The notes: a model not told the origin generated them from the letters alone. A stretch of DNA of 39,199 nucleotides from an uncultured Clostridia bacterium (GCA_947591055.1 CANQCW010000006.1:1-39199); one strand, 5' to 3'; shown: positions 19,332 to 30,109, counted from the first letter of the stretch. Made by a program: numbers and translations.

Positions 19332-21221
19332 CTATTCATCAAATATTTCATTAAATTCTTTTTCATTAATTTTTTCTTTTTCTAATAATCTTTCTGCAAC
19401 TGTATCAAGTTTATCTCTATGAAGCATAAGCATCTCTTGTGCACTTTTATATGCTTTATCTAATATTGTTCTTACTTCTTTGCCTATTTCATCTTCTAAA
19501 TTATTTCCTAATAGTTGCATTTGATATGGATCTTTTTCTAAGTTCATTGACATTGGTCCAACATTTTCACTCATACCATATACTGTAACCATGTCTCTTG
19601 CAATTTTCATTGCTACTTCTAAATCATTACTTGCACCTGTTGATATATCATTTAAAGCAATTTTTTCTGCTGCTCTACCTCCAAGCAAAGATATTAACTT
19701 TTCTTCCATTTCAGTCTTTGAAATGTAGAATTTATCTTCATTTGTCTTATACATTGTATATCCACCAGCAAATCCTCTTGGTATGATTGATACTTCTTTT
19801 ACATTGTCTTGAGTCTCTAAATATCTGCTTACTACAGCATGTCCTGCTTCGTGATATGCTGTTAATTTTTTATCTTTTTCAGATATAAATTTATCTTTCT
19901 TCTCTAGTCCTACTGTAACCTTCTTAACAGCTTCTTCAATATCATCATTATTTATTTCTTCATGTTTTTTACTTGCTGCAAGAATTGCTGCTTCATTTAA
20001 GATATTTTCCAATTCTGCTCCACTAAATCCTGCTGTATCTTCTGCAATAGATTTTAAATTAACATCTTTTGATACTTTCTTATTTTTACTATGAATCTTC
20101 AAAATTTCTTCTCTATCTGTTATATCTGGAAGTCCTATTGTTATAGTTCTATCAAATCTTCCTGGTCTTAATAAAGCTTCATCTAACATTTCTGGTCTAT
20201 TAGTTGCTGCTATAACAATTACAGAGCCATCTGTTTCAAAACCATCCATTTCAACTAGCAATTGATTTAATGTTTGATTATTTTCAGTATCTGCTCCACT
20301 ATTGCTTGATCTTCTTGCTCCTATTGCGTCTATTTCATCAATAAACACAATACATGGTGAAACTTTTTGTGCTTTTTCAAATAATTTTCTTACTCTTGAT
20401 GCTCCTAGTCCTGCAAACATTTCTATAAATTCTGAACCACTTATTGATATAAAAGGTACTCCAGCTTCTCCTGCAATTGCTTTTGCTATTAATGTTTTAC
20501 CTGTTCCCGGTTTTCCACATAAAAGCACTCCTTTTGGAACTCTAGCTCCCATCTTTGCATACTTTTTAGGCTCTTTTAAGAAATCTACTATTTCTATCAT
20601 TTCTGCTTTTTCTTCTTTTAATCCTGCTACATTTTTAAATGTTATTTTATCAACAGAAACACTTGGATCATATACTTTTCCTTTTTCTCCTAATCCTTGC
20701 ATTTGGAATAGCACAACTATAAGAGCAATCATTATTAATGTTGGTAAGAAAGATACTACTCCTGAGCCTATACTTAAAAGAATATTTTGCTTATCTTGCT
20801 CTAATTTAATATCATTTCCAGTTAATGTTTTTTCTTGTACTAATTCAATAAATGCTTGTATATTTGGAACTATTGAATATTTTGTTAAATCTTTTAATGC
20901 TTCTTTGTCTTCTTCATCTGGGACATTACCTTCACTGTCTTTATAAGTAACTACTATAGATGTACTATTAACAGTCATTTTTATTTTTCCAACTTTTCCT
21001 TCATCTATATCTTTGATAAGCTGAGTATAAGCAACATTTTTATCTTCACTTTTATTTTTAGAATATATTACAAAACTTACTCCTGCAACAATAACTAAAA
21101 TTGTTAATATTGTTACTAATACAATTTTATTTTTTGATTTTTTGTTTTTATTTTTCTTCTTGTTTTCATTTTTTAAATCTTCTTGTTTTTCGTCTTTTTC
21201 ATTTTTAAATTCTTCTTGCAT
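19332..21221 (-). CDS. ftsH: ATP-dependent zinc metalloprotease FtsH
   Basis: GKPGTGKTLIAKAIAGEAGVPF, SRH region, HEAGHAVV zinc motif; start at MQEEFKNE. Confidence 0.97.
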   Translation of the reverse strand: MQEEFKNEKDEKQEDLKNENKKKNKNKKSKNKIVLVTILTILVIVAGVSFVIYSKNKSEDKNVAYTQLIKDIDEGKVGKIKMTVNSTSIVVTYKDSEGNVPDEEDKEALKDLTKYSIVPNIQAFIELVQEKTLTGNDIKLEQDKQNILLSIGSGVVSFLPTLIMIALIVVLFQMQGLGEKGKVYDPSVSVDKITFKNVAGLKEEKAEMIEIVDFLKEPKKYAKMGARVPKGVLLCGKPGTGKTLIAKAIAGEAGVPFISISGSEFIEMFAGLGASRVRKLFEKAQKVSPCIVFIDEIDAIGARRSSNSGADTENNQTLNQLLVEMDGFETDGSVIVIAATNRPEMLDEALLRPGRFDRTITIGLPDITDREEILKIHSKNKKVSKDVNLKSIAEDTAGFSGAELENILNEAAILAASKKHEEINNDDIEEAVKKVTVGLEKKDKFISEKDKKLTAYHEAGHAVVSRYLETQDNVKEVSIIPRGFAGGYTMYKTNEDKFYISKTEMEEKLISLLGGRAAEKIALNDISTGASNDLEVAMKIARDMVTVYGMSENVGPMSMNLEKDPYQMQLLGNNLEDEIGKEVRTILDKAYKSAQEMLMLHRDKLDTVAERLLEKEKINEKEFNEIFDE

Positions 21222-21225
21222 TAGA

Positions 21226-22260
21226 TTATTTTCCTCCTTCAATATTAGCATTTGCTTGTGGCTCTGGACCATCTTTTCCTTTTGTTTTTGTATTTACATC
21301 ATCTAGCTTTTTTTCACCATCATTTTCATTATTATCTTTTGTATCATCATCTTCATTTTCTTTTTCTTCTCTGTTTTCCATCTTTTTTTCTAATTCTTTT
21401 ATTTCAATAGTTGCTTTAATTAATTGTTTTTTCTTTATTAAATCTGATCTCATAATTAAAATAACTGCAACTATATAGATATAAGCAATAAGTGTGTACA
21501 TTATTTGGAAGTATTCCATATAAAATCCATTTAATAGATTTGTACATGTATAAATTAAATTAATAATAATTGGTAATGTTAGTGATGATATTGCTATTAT
21601 TATTGCTTGAGAATATTTTAATGATATTTTTGCCATTTTACTAATAATTATAACTAGTAAAGATAATGCTAATGCATCAATAAATGTAGATAATGCATAT
21701 ACAAAGTATGTTGTTCCAAATACCGATATATATATAATTGAATTTATTTGTGTTTTATTATCTTTAAATAATGAAATAATATTATTTTTATTGATTGATT
21801 CTGCTTCATTTTCACCTAATAAATTATTATAAGGCATCTCCATTACGTTATCCTTTGTAATTGCTATTGCCTTATTTTTAAGCAATAATATAACATTTCC
21901 ATTGTACTCGTTAATTTGTTCTTTATATGGTTCTATTTCTTCTACTTTATCATCAAAAATTATTTTTACATTGAAATCTTTAATATTGTCAATAATAACA
22001 GCTTCTTCACTATTTAGTTTTAGCCCTTCTTTATCTATTGTAAAGTCAGGAATATTTTCTTCTACATATGATGACATTACATCAATTATTTCATTTATTT
22101 TATATGTCATAACTCCTGCTACAATTATAGTAAATATTAACATAAGTTCTAAGAAATATATTATTGATCTTCTCATTTTTTCTGAAATAAGAAGGTTGTA
22201 TTTGTCTAAATCTTTGATACTTATTATTATTTTTTTGAAAAATGGTATCTTCTTTTCCAT
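21226..22260 (-). CDS. DUF1189-like multi-pass membrane protein
   Basis: IPFFKKIIISIKDLDKYNLL N-terminus, several TM segments, acidic C-terminal tail. Confidence 0.6.
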   Translation of the reverse strand: MEKKIPFFKKIIISIKDLDKYNLLISEKMRRSIIYFLELMLIFTIIVAGVMTYKINEIIDVMSSYVEENIPDFTIDKEGLKLNSEEAVIIDNIKDFNVKIIFDDKVEEIEPYKEQINEYNGNVILLLKNKAIAITKDNVMEMPYNNLLGENEAESINKNNIISLFKDNKTQINSIIYISVFGTTYFVYALSTFIDALALSLLVIIISKMAKISLKYSQAIIIAISSLTLPIIINLIYTCTNLLNGFYMEYFQIMYTLIAYIYIVAVILIMRSDLIKKKQLIKATIEIKELEKKMENREEKENEDDDTKDNNENDGEKKLDDVNTKTKGKDGPEPQANANIEGGK

Positions 22261-22274
22261 TTTTTGCCCCCTAT

Positions 22275-23669
22275 TTAAATTTTTTCTATTTTTGCACCGT
22301 CTGCTGTATCTTTAATAATATATCCCTTTTCTTTTATTTCATCTCTTAATTTGTCAGCAAGTTCATATTTTTTTTCCATCTTAGCCTTTGCTCTATTTTC
22401 TACCATTTCTAAAATTTCTTGTGGTACTTCTATATCATTTTTTAAATAATTTTTAGCATTTTTTAAATCTAATCCCATTACTTCATCAAATTTTTCTAAA
22501 AGATTTGCTAATTTTTTTGATTTAGATTCATTTCTTATAACTTCCCAAACTATTCCCATAGCAAGAGGCATATTTAAATCATCATTTATTGCTTCATGAA
22601 ATCTTGTTTCATATTCTTTTATTTTTTGATCAGATACCTCATCATTTCCTTCTAAATTTTTAATATAGCCTTCTCTTAATCTTGTTAATGCTTTTTGAGA
22701 AGAAAGAGCTCCTTCAAAAGTAAAATTTAATTTATTTCTGTAATGTGAATTATAGCAAAATAGCTTATATGCTAAAGGTTCAATTCCTTTTTCTTGTAAA
22801 TCTGATAATCTATATATATTTCCTAATGACTTTGACATTTTTCCACCATCAATAAGTAAAAACTCACAATGCATCCAGAAAGTAGCTGGATTATGTCCAA
22901 AAGCACCTTTGCATTGAGCAATCTCATTTTCATGATGAATAGGAATATGGTCAACTCCACCTGTGTGTATATCAAAATTTTCTCCTAAAAATTTTCTTCC
23001 CATAGCTGAACACTCAATATGCCATCCTGGATATGATTTTCCCCAAGGGCTATCCCATTTCATTAAATGATTTTCTGGTGCCTTTATCCATAAAGCAAAA
23101 TCGTATGGATTTCTCTTTTCTTCATCTACTTCTATTCTTGCACCATGGTCTTCTCCTGATACATCATTATTTGATAAAACTGGGTATTTATCTAGTTTTG
23201 ATACATCAAAATATATTCCTTTGCTTGTTTCATATCCATATCCATTATCTATAATTTCTTGTACCATTTCTATCATTTCATTAATGTTATCAGTTGCTTT
23301 TGTTATTACTTTTGGTTTATCAATATTTAAATCTTCTATATCTTTCATAAAAGCTTCAGTATAAAATTTAGCTATTTCGTAAGGATCTTTTCCTTCTTTT
23401 TTTGCTGCCTTTTCCATTTTGTCTTCACCAGTATCCGCATCTGATGTTAAATGTCCTACATCAGTTATATTCATAACATGATTTAATTTATAGCCATTAT
23501 ATTTTAAGATTCTTCTTAAATTGTCCATAAATATATAAGTTCTAAAGTTGCCTATATGGGCATAGCTGTAAACCGTTGGTCCACAGCTATATATATTGGC
23601 TTCTTCTTTTTTTATTGGAATAAATTCTTCCTTTTCGTGAGTTAAAGTATTATATAACTTAATCTGCAT
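22275..23669 (-). CDS. cysS: cysteinyl-tRNA synthetase
   Basis: IYSCGPTVYSYAHIGNFRTYI, GWHIECSAMG, KMSKSLGN. Confidence 0.97.
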   Translation of the reverse strand: MQIKLYNTLTHEKEEFIPIKKEEANIYSCGPTVYSYAHIGNFRTYIFMDNLRRILKYNGYKLNHVMNITDVGHLTSDADTGEDKMEKAAKKEGKDPYEIAKFYTEAFMKDIEDLNIDKPKVITKATDNINEMIEMVQEIIDNGYGYETSKGIYFDVSKLDKYPVLSNNDVSGEDHGARIEVDEEKRNPYDFALWIKAPENHLMKWDSPWGKSYPGWHIECSAMGRKFLGENFDIHTGGVDHIPIHHENEIAQCKGAFGHNPATFWMHCEFLLIDGGKMSKSLGNIYRLSDLQEKGIEPLAYKLFCYNSHYRNKLNFTFEGALSSQKALTRLREGYIKNLEGNDEVSDQKIKEYETRFHEAINDDLNMPLAMGIVWEVIRNESKSKKLANLLEKFDEVMGLDLKNAKNYLKNDIEVPQEILEMVENRAKAKMEKKYELADKLRDEIKEKGYIIKDTADGAKIEKI

Positions 23670-26586
23670 TATTTTCCTCCACCGTATTTGTTTCCTCTAC
23701 TTTATTTTCAGTAGATGGCTTTACTGTTGTTGTATTTTCTACAGTTTCATTACTTGTAGTAGTTTCATTAACTACTGTGTTAGTTGAAGTTCCTCCATCA
23801 TACTGATTTACTGTAATAGAAATTTCTGATCCTTTTGGAGCTTCTGTTGCACTTTGTTTTAATACCGTTCCTTTAGCTTTTTTCTTATCATTATCTTTTA
23901 ATATTTTTACTTTAAATCCTGCTTTTTCTAGTTCTTCTTTAGCCTTACTCTCAGTTTTTCCTACTACATTTGGAACTTTTATTTTTTCAGCTTCTTTGTG
24001 TATATCGCATGTTTCTTCTGGTGCTTCCTCTACTTTTTGTTTTGGAGACCAATTTCCAGCTTTTTCTGTGTCTATTAATACACCGAAAACTTTTTCCTCA
24101 GTATCAGTACAAAAATCAGTTGCTAACTTTCCAGATTCTTTGCATATTTTTACTGTTGTATGTCCATCACATGTTCCAGGAATATTATCACTAGAGAAAA
24201 TTTCACTATATGTGTCTGTGCAATTTTCTGAAGCTCTCTTACCTGTTGCTTTACAAATGCTTACAGTCTTTATTGTTTTTGGCTGTACAAATTTTTTGGC
24301 TGTCAATTGCTTATGAACATCTCTCATAACTGGGAACCAGATTGCTGCTGCTGGATTCGATCCACCACCAAAGCTCATCTTAACACCTTTTCCATCAATA
24401 TTATAGCCATCATCTGCACCATACCAACAAGCTGCTGCATAATAAGGTGTTATACCACAGAACCATCTATCAGCTGACCCATCTGACGTTCCTGTTTTTC
24501 CTCCAACATCCATTGCTCCTAGCCAGCCGCTATAATTTGATGCTGTTCCTCCTGATGATTGAACTGGGCCTCTCAAAATTGTACTTTCAATATATGCATT
24601 GTCTTCTGTCATTACTCTTGTCTTTTCTTGTTTTGCTTCAATTACAACTTCTCCATTTCTGTCAACAACTTTTGTATAAAATGTAGGTGTAATATAAACT
24701 CCACCATTTGCTATCATTGCATATCCTGCTGCCATTTGAACTGGAGTTACACTAACAGAACCAAGTGCCATACTCAATCCAGCATTATCAGCATCTACAT
24801 CAATTCCTATTTTTCCTAAAAATTCTGCTGACTTTCCAACTCCCATTATTGAAAGTAATTTAACTTCTGTTACATTGTAAGAGTGAGTTATAGCATTTCT
24901 AATTGTTGTAATACCTCCATAATTACCACCATCATTTTTCGGACTATATTTTCCAAATGATGTTGGTTCATCGTTAAATAATGTTGCTGCTGTAATTACT
25001 TTATTTTCTAATCCAGGTGCAATTGTTACTAATGGCTTAAATGCAGAACCACCTTGACGTGCTGATAATCCTCTATTTAGTCCAAGAGTATTAGGATTTT
25101 CTTCAAGTGCACCAACTTCTCCTACAACCCAACCACTGTAAGGGTCTATTATAACCATAGCAGACTGTCCGTTTTCATATCTGCTACTTCCATCACTAGC
25201 TCTTCCTTTTCTTATATATTTGGTTTTAACATATTCACCTTCCATTATATCTTGAATTCCTTGATGAACAGTTGTGTATATGCTATATCCACTATTTATT
25301 AACATATCTCTAGCAGCATCATAGCTAATATCTTTCGCATCTGAAAGTTCTCTTGCGATTTGATTTATAGCTGCTGCTGTATGGAAGGAAATATCACTGT
25401 TTCCATTTGATACTTCACCTTTTTCAAATGCTAATCCATTTTTTGTTTCTTCTACTGCTGAATTGTATTCTTCTTCTGTTATCTTTCCTAATTCCTTCAT
25501 TTTAGCTAAAACATTAAGAGTTCTAGTTTTTATATCTTCTGATTTATCTGTATCTCCAAATGGGTTATATGAATTTGGAGCATGATTTATTCCAGCTAAG
25601 AAAGCTGTTTGTGCTAAACTCAAATCCTTTGCTGATTTGTTAAAATAATAATTTGATGCAGATTCAACACCTCTAACTTCTAGTCCATTTGAACTTCCTA
25701 GATATATTCTATTTAAATATCTTTCAAGTATTTTATCTTTGTCATTAATCATTTTTTCCACTTGAACAGCTCTAGACCACTCTCTTATTTTTCTTTCTAT
25801 TCCAGCAAGTCCGCCTCTTTCATCATCCTTCATAGTTATTTTTATAAGCTGTTGAGTTATAGTACTACCACCAAATGACCCTTTGCCAAGGCTGAATACA
25901 TAATCTACTATTGCATGGGCTGTTCTTTTTATGTCAATTCCATTATGTTCATAAAATCTTTCATCTTCTATTGCCACAAATGCCTCAGGTAATCTTCCCA
26001 TATCTCCAAGTGATACTTTTTTATTAATTTCATCTCCTGTAAGAGTATTAATTAGATTTCCTTCTCCATCATATATTGAGGCTCCAGCATCAGCTAAAAG
26101 TTGTTCTTCAGTTATAGCCCATCTGTCTGTTTTAAATATAGCTACAACTGCTGCTACACCAGCAACAATTAAAATAACCATTAAAAAGAAAAATATTTTT
26201 AAGAATAATTTTAATTTTCTAAACTTCTTATTTTTCTTTTTATCTTTCTTACTTTCTTTTTTATTTTCTTTTTTTGTTTGTTTTTTACTCATTTTATCTT
26301 CCTCTTCAGGATTAATAATTAATTCACCATTTTTATATATTTTAGTAAACATTTCTTCATCATTTTCTATTTTGTTAACATTTAAATCATCTGATTCTTC
26401 AATGTTACTTTCTTTAATTTTTTCATCTTCAATGTTTTTATCTTTTTCTTTAATATTTTCATCTTTATCTTCATTATCAGAATTTACTATATCCATTACG
26501 ATTGTATCTTCATTTGATAAAACTTTTTCCTCTTTTTCTGTATTTTTTTTCATATCTTTATCATGTTTTGGTTTGTTTTTTTTCAT
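23659..26586 (-). CDS. penicillin-binding protein 1A (transglycosylase/transpeptidase) with C-terminal PASTA domain
   Basis: EDERFYEHNGIDIKRTAHA, GGSTITQQLIK, GGSAFKP, KTGTSDGSADRWFCG; PASTA VPNVVGKTESKAKEELEKAGFKV. Confidence 0.95.
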   Translation of the reverse strand: MKKNKPKHDKDMKKNTEKEEKVLSNEDTIVMDIVNSDNEDKDENIKEKDKNIEDEKIKESNIEESDDLNVNKIENDEEMFTKIYKNGELIINPEEEDKMSKKQTKKENKKESKKDKKKNKKFRKLKLFLKIFFFLMVILIVAGVAAVVAIFKTDRWAITEEQLLADAGASIYDGEGNLINTLTGDEINKKVSLGDMGRLPEAFVAIEDERFYEHNGIDIKRTAHAIVDYVFSLGKGSFGGSTITQQLIKITMKDDERGGLAGIERKIREWSRAVQVEKMINDKDKILERYLNRIYLGSSNGLEVRGVESASNYYFNKSAKDLSLAQTAFLAGINHAPNSYNPFGDTDKSEDIKTRTLNVLAKMKELGKITEEEYNSAVEETKNGLAFEKGEVSNGNSDISFHTAAAINQIARELSDAKDISYDAARDMLINSGYSIYTTVHQGIQDIMEGEYVKTKYIRKGRASDGSSRYENGQSAMVIIDPYSGWVVGEVGALEENPNTLGLNRGLSARQGGSAFKPLVTIAPGLENKVITAATLFNDEPTSFGKYSPKNDGGNYGGITTIRNAITHSYNVTEVKLLSIMGVGKSAEFLGKIGIDVDADNAGLSMALGSVSVTPVQMAAGYAMIANGGVYITPTFYTKVVDRNGEVVIEAKQEKTRVMTEDNAYIESTILRGPVQSSGGTASNYSGWLGAMDVGGKTGTSDGSADRWFCGITPYYAAACWYGADDGYNIDGKGVKMSFGGGSNPAAAIWFPVMRDVHKQLTAKKFVQPKTIKTVSICKATGKRASENCTDTYSEIFSSDNIPGTCDGHTTVKICKESGKLATDFCTDTEEKVFGVLIDTEKAGNWSPKQKVEEAPEETCDIHKEAEKIKVPNVVGKTESKAKEELEKAGFKVKILKDNDKKKAKGTVLKQSATEAPKGSEISITVNQYDGGTSTNTVVNETTTSNETVENTTTVKPSTENKVEETNTVEENNAD

Positions 26587-26641
26587 ATATACCTCCATTT
26601 AGGTAAATCAATATTTATATTATATTACAAATATTTATAGA

Positions 26642-27307
26642 TTACAATATTTTAGGAAAATTAAAATTATCTAAATCTAAATAATTTGTAATTACTTCTG
26701 CACCACTTTGAATTAGTTTATTTGTGCCAACTGAATTTTTTGAAAAAATACTTCCAGGAACAGCATATAAGTTTCTACCTTGTTCTAATGCAAAGTTTGC
26801 AGTAATTAATGAACCACTTTTTTCTTTTGCTTCTACAACAATTGTTCCTACACTTAATCCACTAATTATCCTATTTCTTTTAGGGAAATTTTCCGGAATA
26901 GGCTTTACATCTATTGGATGCTCACTTACAATAGCCCCTCCATAACTTAAAATCATTTTTGCCAAATTATAGTTTTCTTTTGGATAAATCATATTAAGTC
27001 CATGAGCCACAACAGCTATAGTTTTGCCCTTAGCTTTTAAAGTTCCTAAATGAGCATAAGTATCTATCCCTCTAGCTAGTCCACTTACAATAATTATATT
27101 TTTTTTAGCCAAATTATATGCTATTTTTTCAGATATTTCTTTTCCATAATTGCTGCAATCTCTACAACCTACTATTGCTATAGATTTTCTTTTTAAAATT
27201 TCAATATTTCCTACAACAAATAATTTTTTAGGTCTGTTGCTAATTTGTGATAGTAAATATGGATAATTTATATCTGTTTCTTTTATTTCTTGTATATTGT
27301 ATTTTAT
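26642..27307 (-). CDS. dprA: DNA processing protein DprA (short form); ORF extends upstream of ATG to an AUA candidate start
   Basis: RKSIAIVGCRDCSNYGKEISEKIAYNLAKKNIIIVSGLARGIDTYAHLGTL...; upstream in-frame KYNIQEIKETDINYPYLLSQISNRPKKLFVVGNIEIL. Confidence 0.85.
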   Translation of the reverse strand: MKYNIQEIKETDINYPYLLSQISNRPKKLFVVGNIEILKRKSIAIVGCRDCSNYGKEISEKIAYNLAKKNIIIVSGLARGIDTYAHLGTLKAKGKTIAVVAHGLNMIYPKENYNLAKMILSYGGAIVSEHPIDVKPIPENFPKRNRIISGLSVGTIVVEAKEKSGSLITANFALEQGRNLYAVPGSIFSKNSVGTNKLIQSGAEVITNYLDLDNFNFPKIL

Positions 27308-27337
27308 ATTAAATTTCTCCTTTCAGATTTTTAATTA

Positions 27338-27376
27338 AAAAAAGAGAAAACATTTTTATTTTTGTTTTCCCCCTTT
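27338..27376 (-). terminator. terminator between the cytidylate-kinase-like gene and dprA
   Basis: minus strand GGGAAAACA-aaaataaaaa-TGTTTTCTC followed by TTTTTTT. Confidence 0.6.
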
Positions 27377-27399
27377 ATTTAATTTATTAATATTTAAAA

Positions 27400-27957
27400 T
27401 TAATCATTAAGCCATTTTTGATATTCATCTACAATTATTTTAGCTACTTCTTCTGGTGTTAAATTTGAAGTATCTACAACTAAATCATAATTTGACATGT
27501 CATCACGATTTACACCATATTCATCAATCCATCTTTTAGTTTCTTCTTTATGTCTATATGTGATTTTTTCTTTAGCTTCTTCGATATTTTTAAATGGTTC
27601 TGTTTCCTTTCTTGCATTATCTTCAAAAGCTCTTTTAGCTGAAATATCAATATCTACTTTTAAATATACTTTAAATGAATCTGGAATAGCATACCAGCCT
27701 AGTTTGGCATCAACAATTAAATTATCATGTTCATTTGCATAGTTTGTAGCACTTTTTTCAATTTCTCTGTCAAGTTCAGGATGTTCATTTAAGTAAACTT
27801 GAAAATCAACAATTGACATGCCCTTTTCTAATGCCAATTTTCTAACATATTGACCATTTCTATAAATTTCATAGCTTAAATATTCTTTTAATAAATTAGA
27901 TGCTGTACCTTGTCCACTTGCATGATCACCAGTAATTGTAATAACATGTTTTTTCAT
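27400..27957 (-). CDS. cytidylate kinase-like (P-loop NMP kinase) protein
   Basis: ITITGDHASGQGTASNLLKE P-loop-like start; AKLGWYAIPDSFKVYLKVDIDISAKRAFED. Confidence 0.75.
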   Translation of the reverse strand: MKKHVITITGDHASGQGTASNLLKEYLSYEIYRNGQYVRKLALEKGMSIVDFQVYLNEHPELDREIEKSATNYANEHDNLIVDAKLGWYAIPDSFKVYLKVDIDISAKRAFEDNARKETEPFKNIEEAKEKITYRHKEETKRWIDEYGVNRDDMSNYDLVVDTSNLTPEEVAKIIVDEYQKWLND

Positions 27958-27974
27958 ATATACCTCATATAATT

Positions 27975-28274
27975 TTATTTTTCATCTGTATCAGCAGATT
28001 CTACATTATCTTGACTTTCTGCATTAGTATTTTCAGTATTTACATTATTTTTTCTGTTTTCTAATTCTTCTTCCCATTGATTTTTATTATATATTTTAAC
28101 TTTGTCTTCTTCTATTTCATCAGCAGCAAGTGTAACTGGAGATACATCATCTTTTGATGTCATTGGTGTACTTCCACTTGCAATTTGTCTTGCTCTTTTT
28201 GCAGTAGCAATAACTAAACTATATCTATTTTCAGCTTTTTCAAGTAATTCTACAGCTGTAGGTTTTACTATCAT
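27975..28274 (-). CDS. rpoZ: DNA-directed RNA polymerase subunit omega
   Basis: NRYSLVIATAKRARQIASG...VTLAADEIEEDKVKI. Confidence 0.9.
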   Translation of the reverse strand: MIVKPTAVELLEKAENRYSLVIATAKRARQIASGSTPMTSKDDVSPVTLAADEIEEDKVKIYNKNQWEEELENRKNNVNTENTNAESQDNVESADTDEK

Positions 28275-28352
28275 ATTAATACCTCTTTTCTTAATAATTT
28301 ATAAAATTAATTTTAACATTTTTTATTGTTAAAGTCAAATATTTCCAACAAT

Positions 28353-29093
28353 TTATTTATTATTTGTTGTTTTTTTCCTTCTTATAGCTATAATTGCACT
28401 TTTAATTAGATAGTAAAATAAAATTATTCCTGTTATAATTGAGAAAACTAGCCATAGGCTTTCATTTTGTTTATTAAATAAATCTAATATTAAAATAGTT
28501 AATCCTGAAAGAGTTAGTAATTCTATACCATGTAATCCTATTTCAAATAAATCTTTTGAATATGCAATTTCAAAAATAACTAATGAAATTACAACTTCTG
28601 CCATAATTAAAATTTTTAATTCTGTTATGTAATTAATTGTACTCATTGTTTTACTTCCAATAATTAGTGCAATTAAATATACTAACATTGATATGCAAAT
28701 TAAAATATTTTTCAAAATTTCTTTATATTTTAATTGCTTCTTTTCACTATTTTGTTTTACTTTTTTATTATTTTTAATTTCTTTTTTTATAGCATCTAAA
28801 TCAATTTCTTTTTTTTGAATAATTTTATTTTCTGATTTTTTTTGTTCTTTAGCTTCTGATTTATTATCTTTTTTAGGAGTTTCTTTACTTTTATTTTTTT
28901 CTTCCTTCTTTGCTTTTTCTTCGCTTTTATTTTGTTCTTCCTTTTTTGATTTTTCTTTACTTTTATTTTGTTCTTCTTTTTTCGCACTATCAACTTTTTT
29001 TAGATTTTTTGAACTTTCATTTTTTTCTTTTGCTTTATCTTCCTTTTTTATTTTTTCTCCCTTTTTTGGTTGTTCTTCTATTTTTTCCTTCAT
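28353..29093 (-). CDS. hypothetical membrane protein with Lys/Glu-rich N-terminal tail
   Basis: low-complexity KE-rich N-terminus then several TM segments. Confidence 0.6.
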   Translation of the reverse strand: MKEKIEEQPKKGEKIKKEDKAKEKNESSKNLKKVDSAKKEEQNKSKEKSKKEEQNKSEEKAKKEEKNKSKETPKKDNKSEAKEQKKSENKIIQKKEIDLDAIKKEIKNNKKVKQNSEKKQLKYKEILKNILICISMLVYLIALIIGSKTMSTINYITELKILIMAEVVISLVIFEIAYSKDLFEIGLHGIELLTLSGLTILILDLFNKQNESLWLVFSIITGIILFYYLIKSAIIAIRRKKTTNNK

Positions 29094-29157
29094 TTCTCAT
29101 TTTCCTGATTAAATATATTTAGGTTTTTAAAGTTTACCTATAAAACTTTCTTTATGA

Positions 29158-29886
29158 TTATAGCTCAAATTCATATAAAATCATACTAATCATTGAAATT
29201 GATGCTGTTTCAGTTCTTAAAATTGTTTTTCCAAGACTTACTTCTTTAGCACCAGCTTCTTCTAATTCTTTAGCTTCTTGTTTATCAAAGCCACCTTCTG
29301 GTCCAATTATTATAGCAATTTTAGAAACTGTTTTATTATTTTTTAAAATATCTTTTAAAGATATATTTTTTTCATTTTCATAAGCAATTACTACTAAATC
29401 ATAATCTTTAACCTTGTCTTTTATCTCTTTTATTTTTTCAACCTTATTTATCTTAGGAATTATACATCTTTTGCTTTGTTTTGCAGCAGATTCAGCTATT
29501 GCTTGCCATCTAGATATTTTTTTATCTTCATCTTTTATTTTAGCTATGCAATTTTTCATTTCAAGTGGTGTAATTTCAGATACACCTAATTCTACTGCTT
29601 TTTGTATAATAAATTCCATTTTATCAGATTTAGGTAAGCCTTGAAATAGAGTAATTTTTATATTTGGTTCTGTATTATCCGCACTTTCTATTAAAGAACA
29701 AATAATTTCATCTTTTTCTACTTTGTCAATTTTAGCTAAATACCTATCACTATTTTGTTTGTTGCATATAAATATTTTTTCATCTTTCCTCATTTTAAGA
29801 ACTTGTGATATATGTTTAGCATCTTGACCTATTATATGTGCTTTGTCATTTTCTATTTGATTACTATCTATAAAAAAATTATGCAT
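29158..29886 (-). CDS. rsmE: 16S rRNA (uracil1498-N3)-methyltransferase
   Basis: IIGPEGGFDKQEAKELEEAGAKEVSLGKTILRTETA. Confidence 0.95.
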   Translation of the reverse strand: MHNFFIDSNQIENDKAHIIGQDAKHISQVLKMRKDEKIFICNKQNSDRYLAKIDKVEKDEIICSLIESADNTEPNIKITLFQGLPKSDKMEFIIQKAVELGVSEITPLEMKNCIAKIKDEDKKISRWQAIAESAAKQSKRCIIPKINKVEKIKEIKDKVKDYDLVVIAYENEKNISLKDILKNNKTVSKIAIIIGPEGGFDKQEAKELEEAGAKEVSLGKTILRTETASISMISMILYEFEL

Positions 29887-29887
29887 A

Positions 29888-30109
29888 TTAAGATATTCCC
29901 CACTCTTTTTCATATCTTTTAATTACATTTGAAGTCTTTTTGTTTTCTTCATTAACCATACGTTGTTGAGTATCTGTTTCGTCTTTTATTTTTTTTACTA
30001 TAGAATTATCACTTAGCATCGCTAAGTTTAATGATACTCCTGCTATAATAATCATTAGCATAATTGTAACAACTAATGCTATCATAGTTACTCCTTTTTC
30101 ATTTTTCAT
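29888..30109 (-). CDS. prepilin-like protein (type IV pilin-like N-terminus)
   Basis: MKNEKGVTMIALVVTIMLMIIIAGVSL; RBS AGGAG. Confidence 0.75.
   Translation of the reverse strand: MKNEKGVTMIALVVTIMLMIIIAGVSLNLAMLSDNSIVKKIKDETDTQQRMVNEENKKTSNVIKRYEKEWGIS

Noticed and set aside
28796-28993. 65-aa Lys-rich minus ORF
   Set aside because: Alternative frame of the KE-rich N-terminus of the 28353..29093 protein; low complexity.
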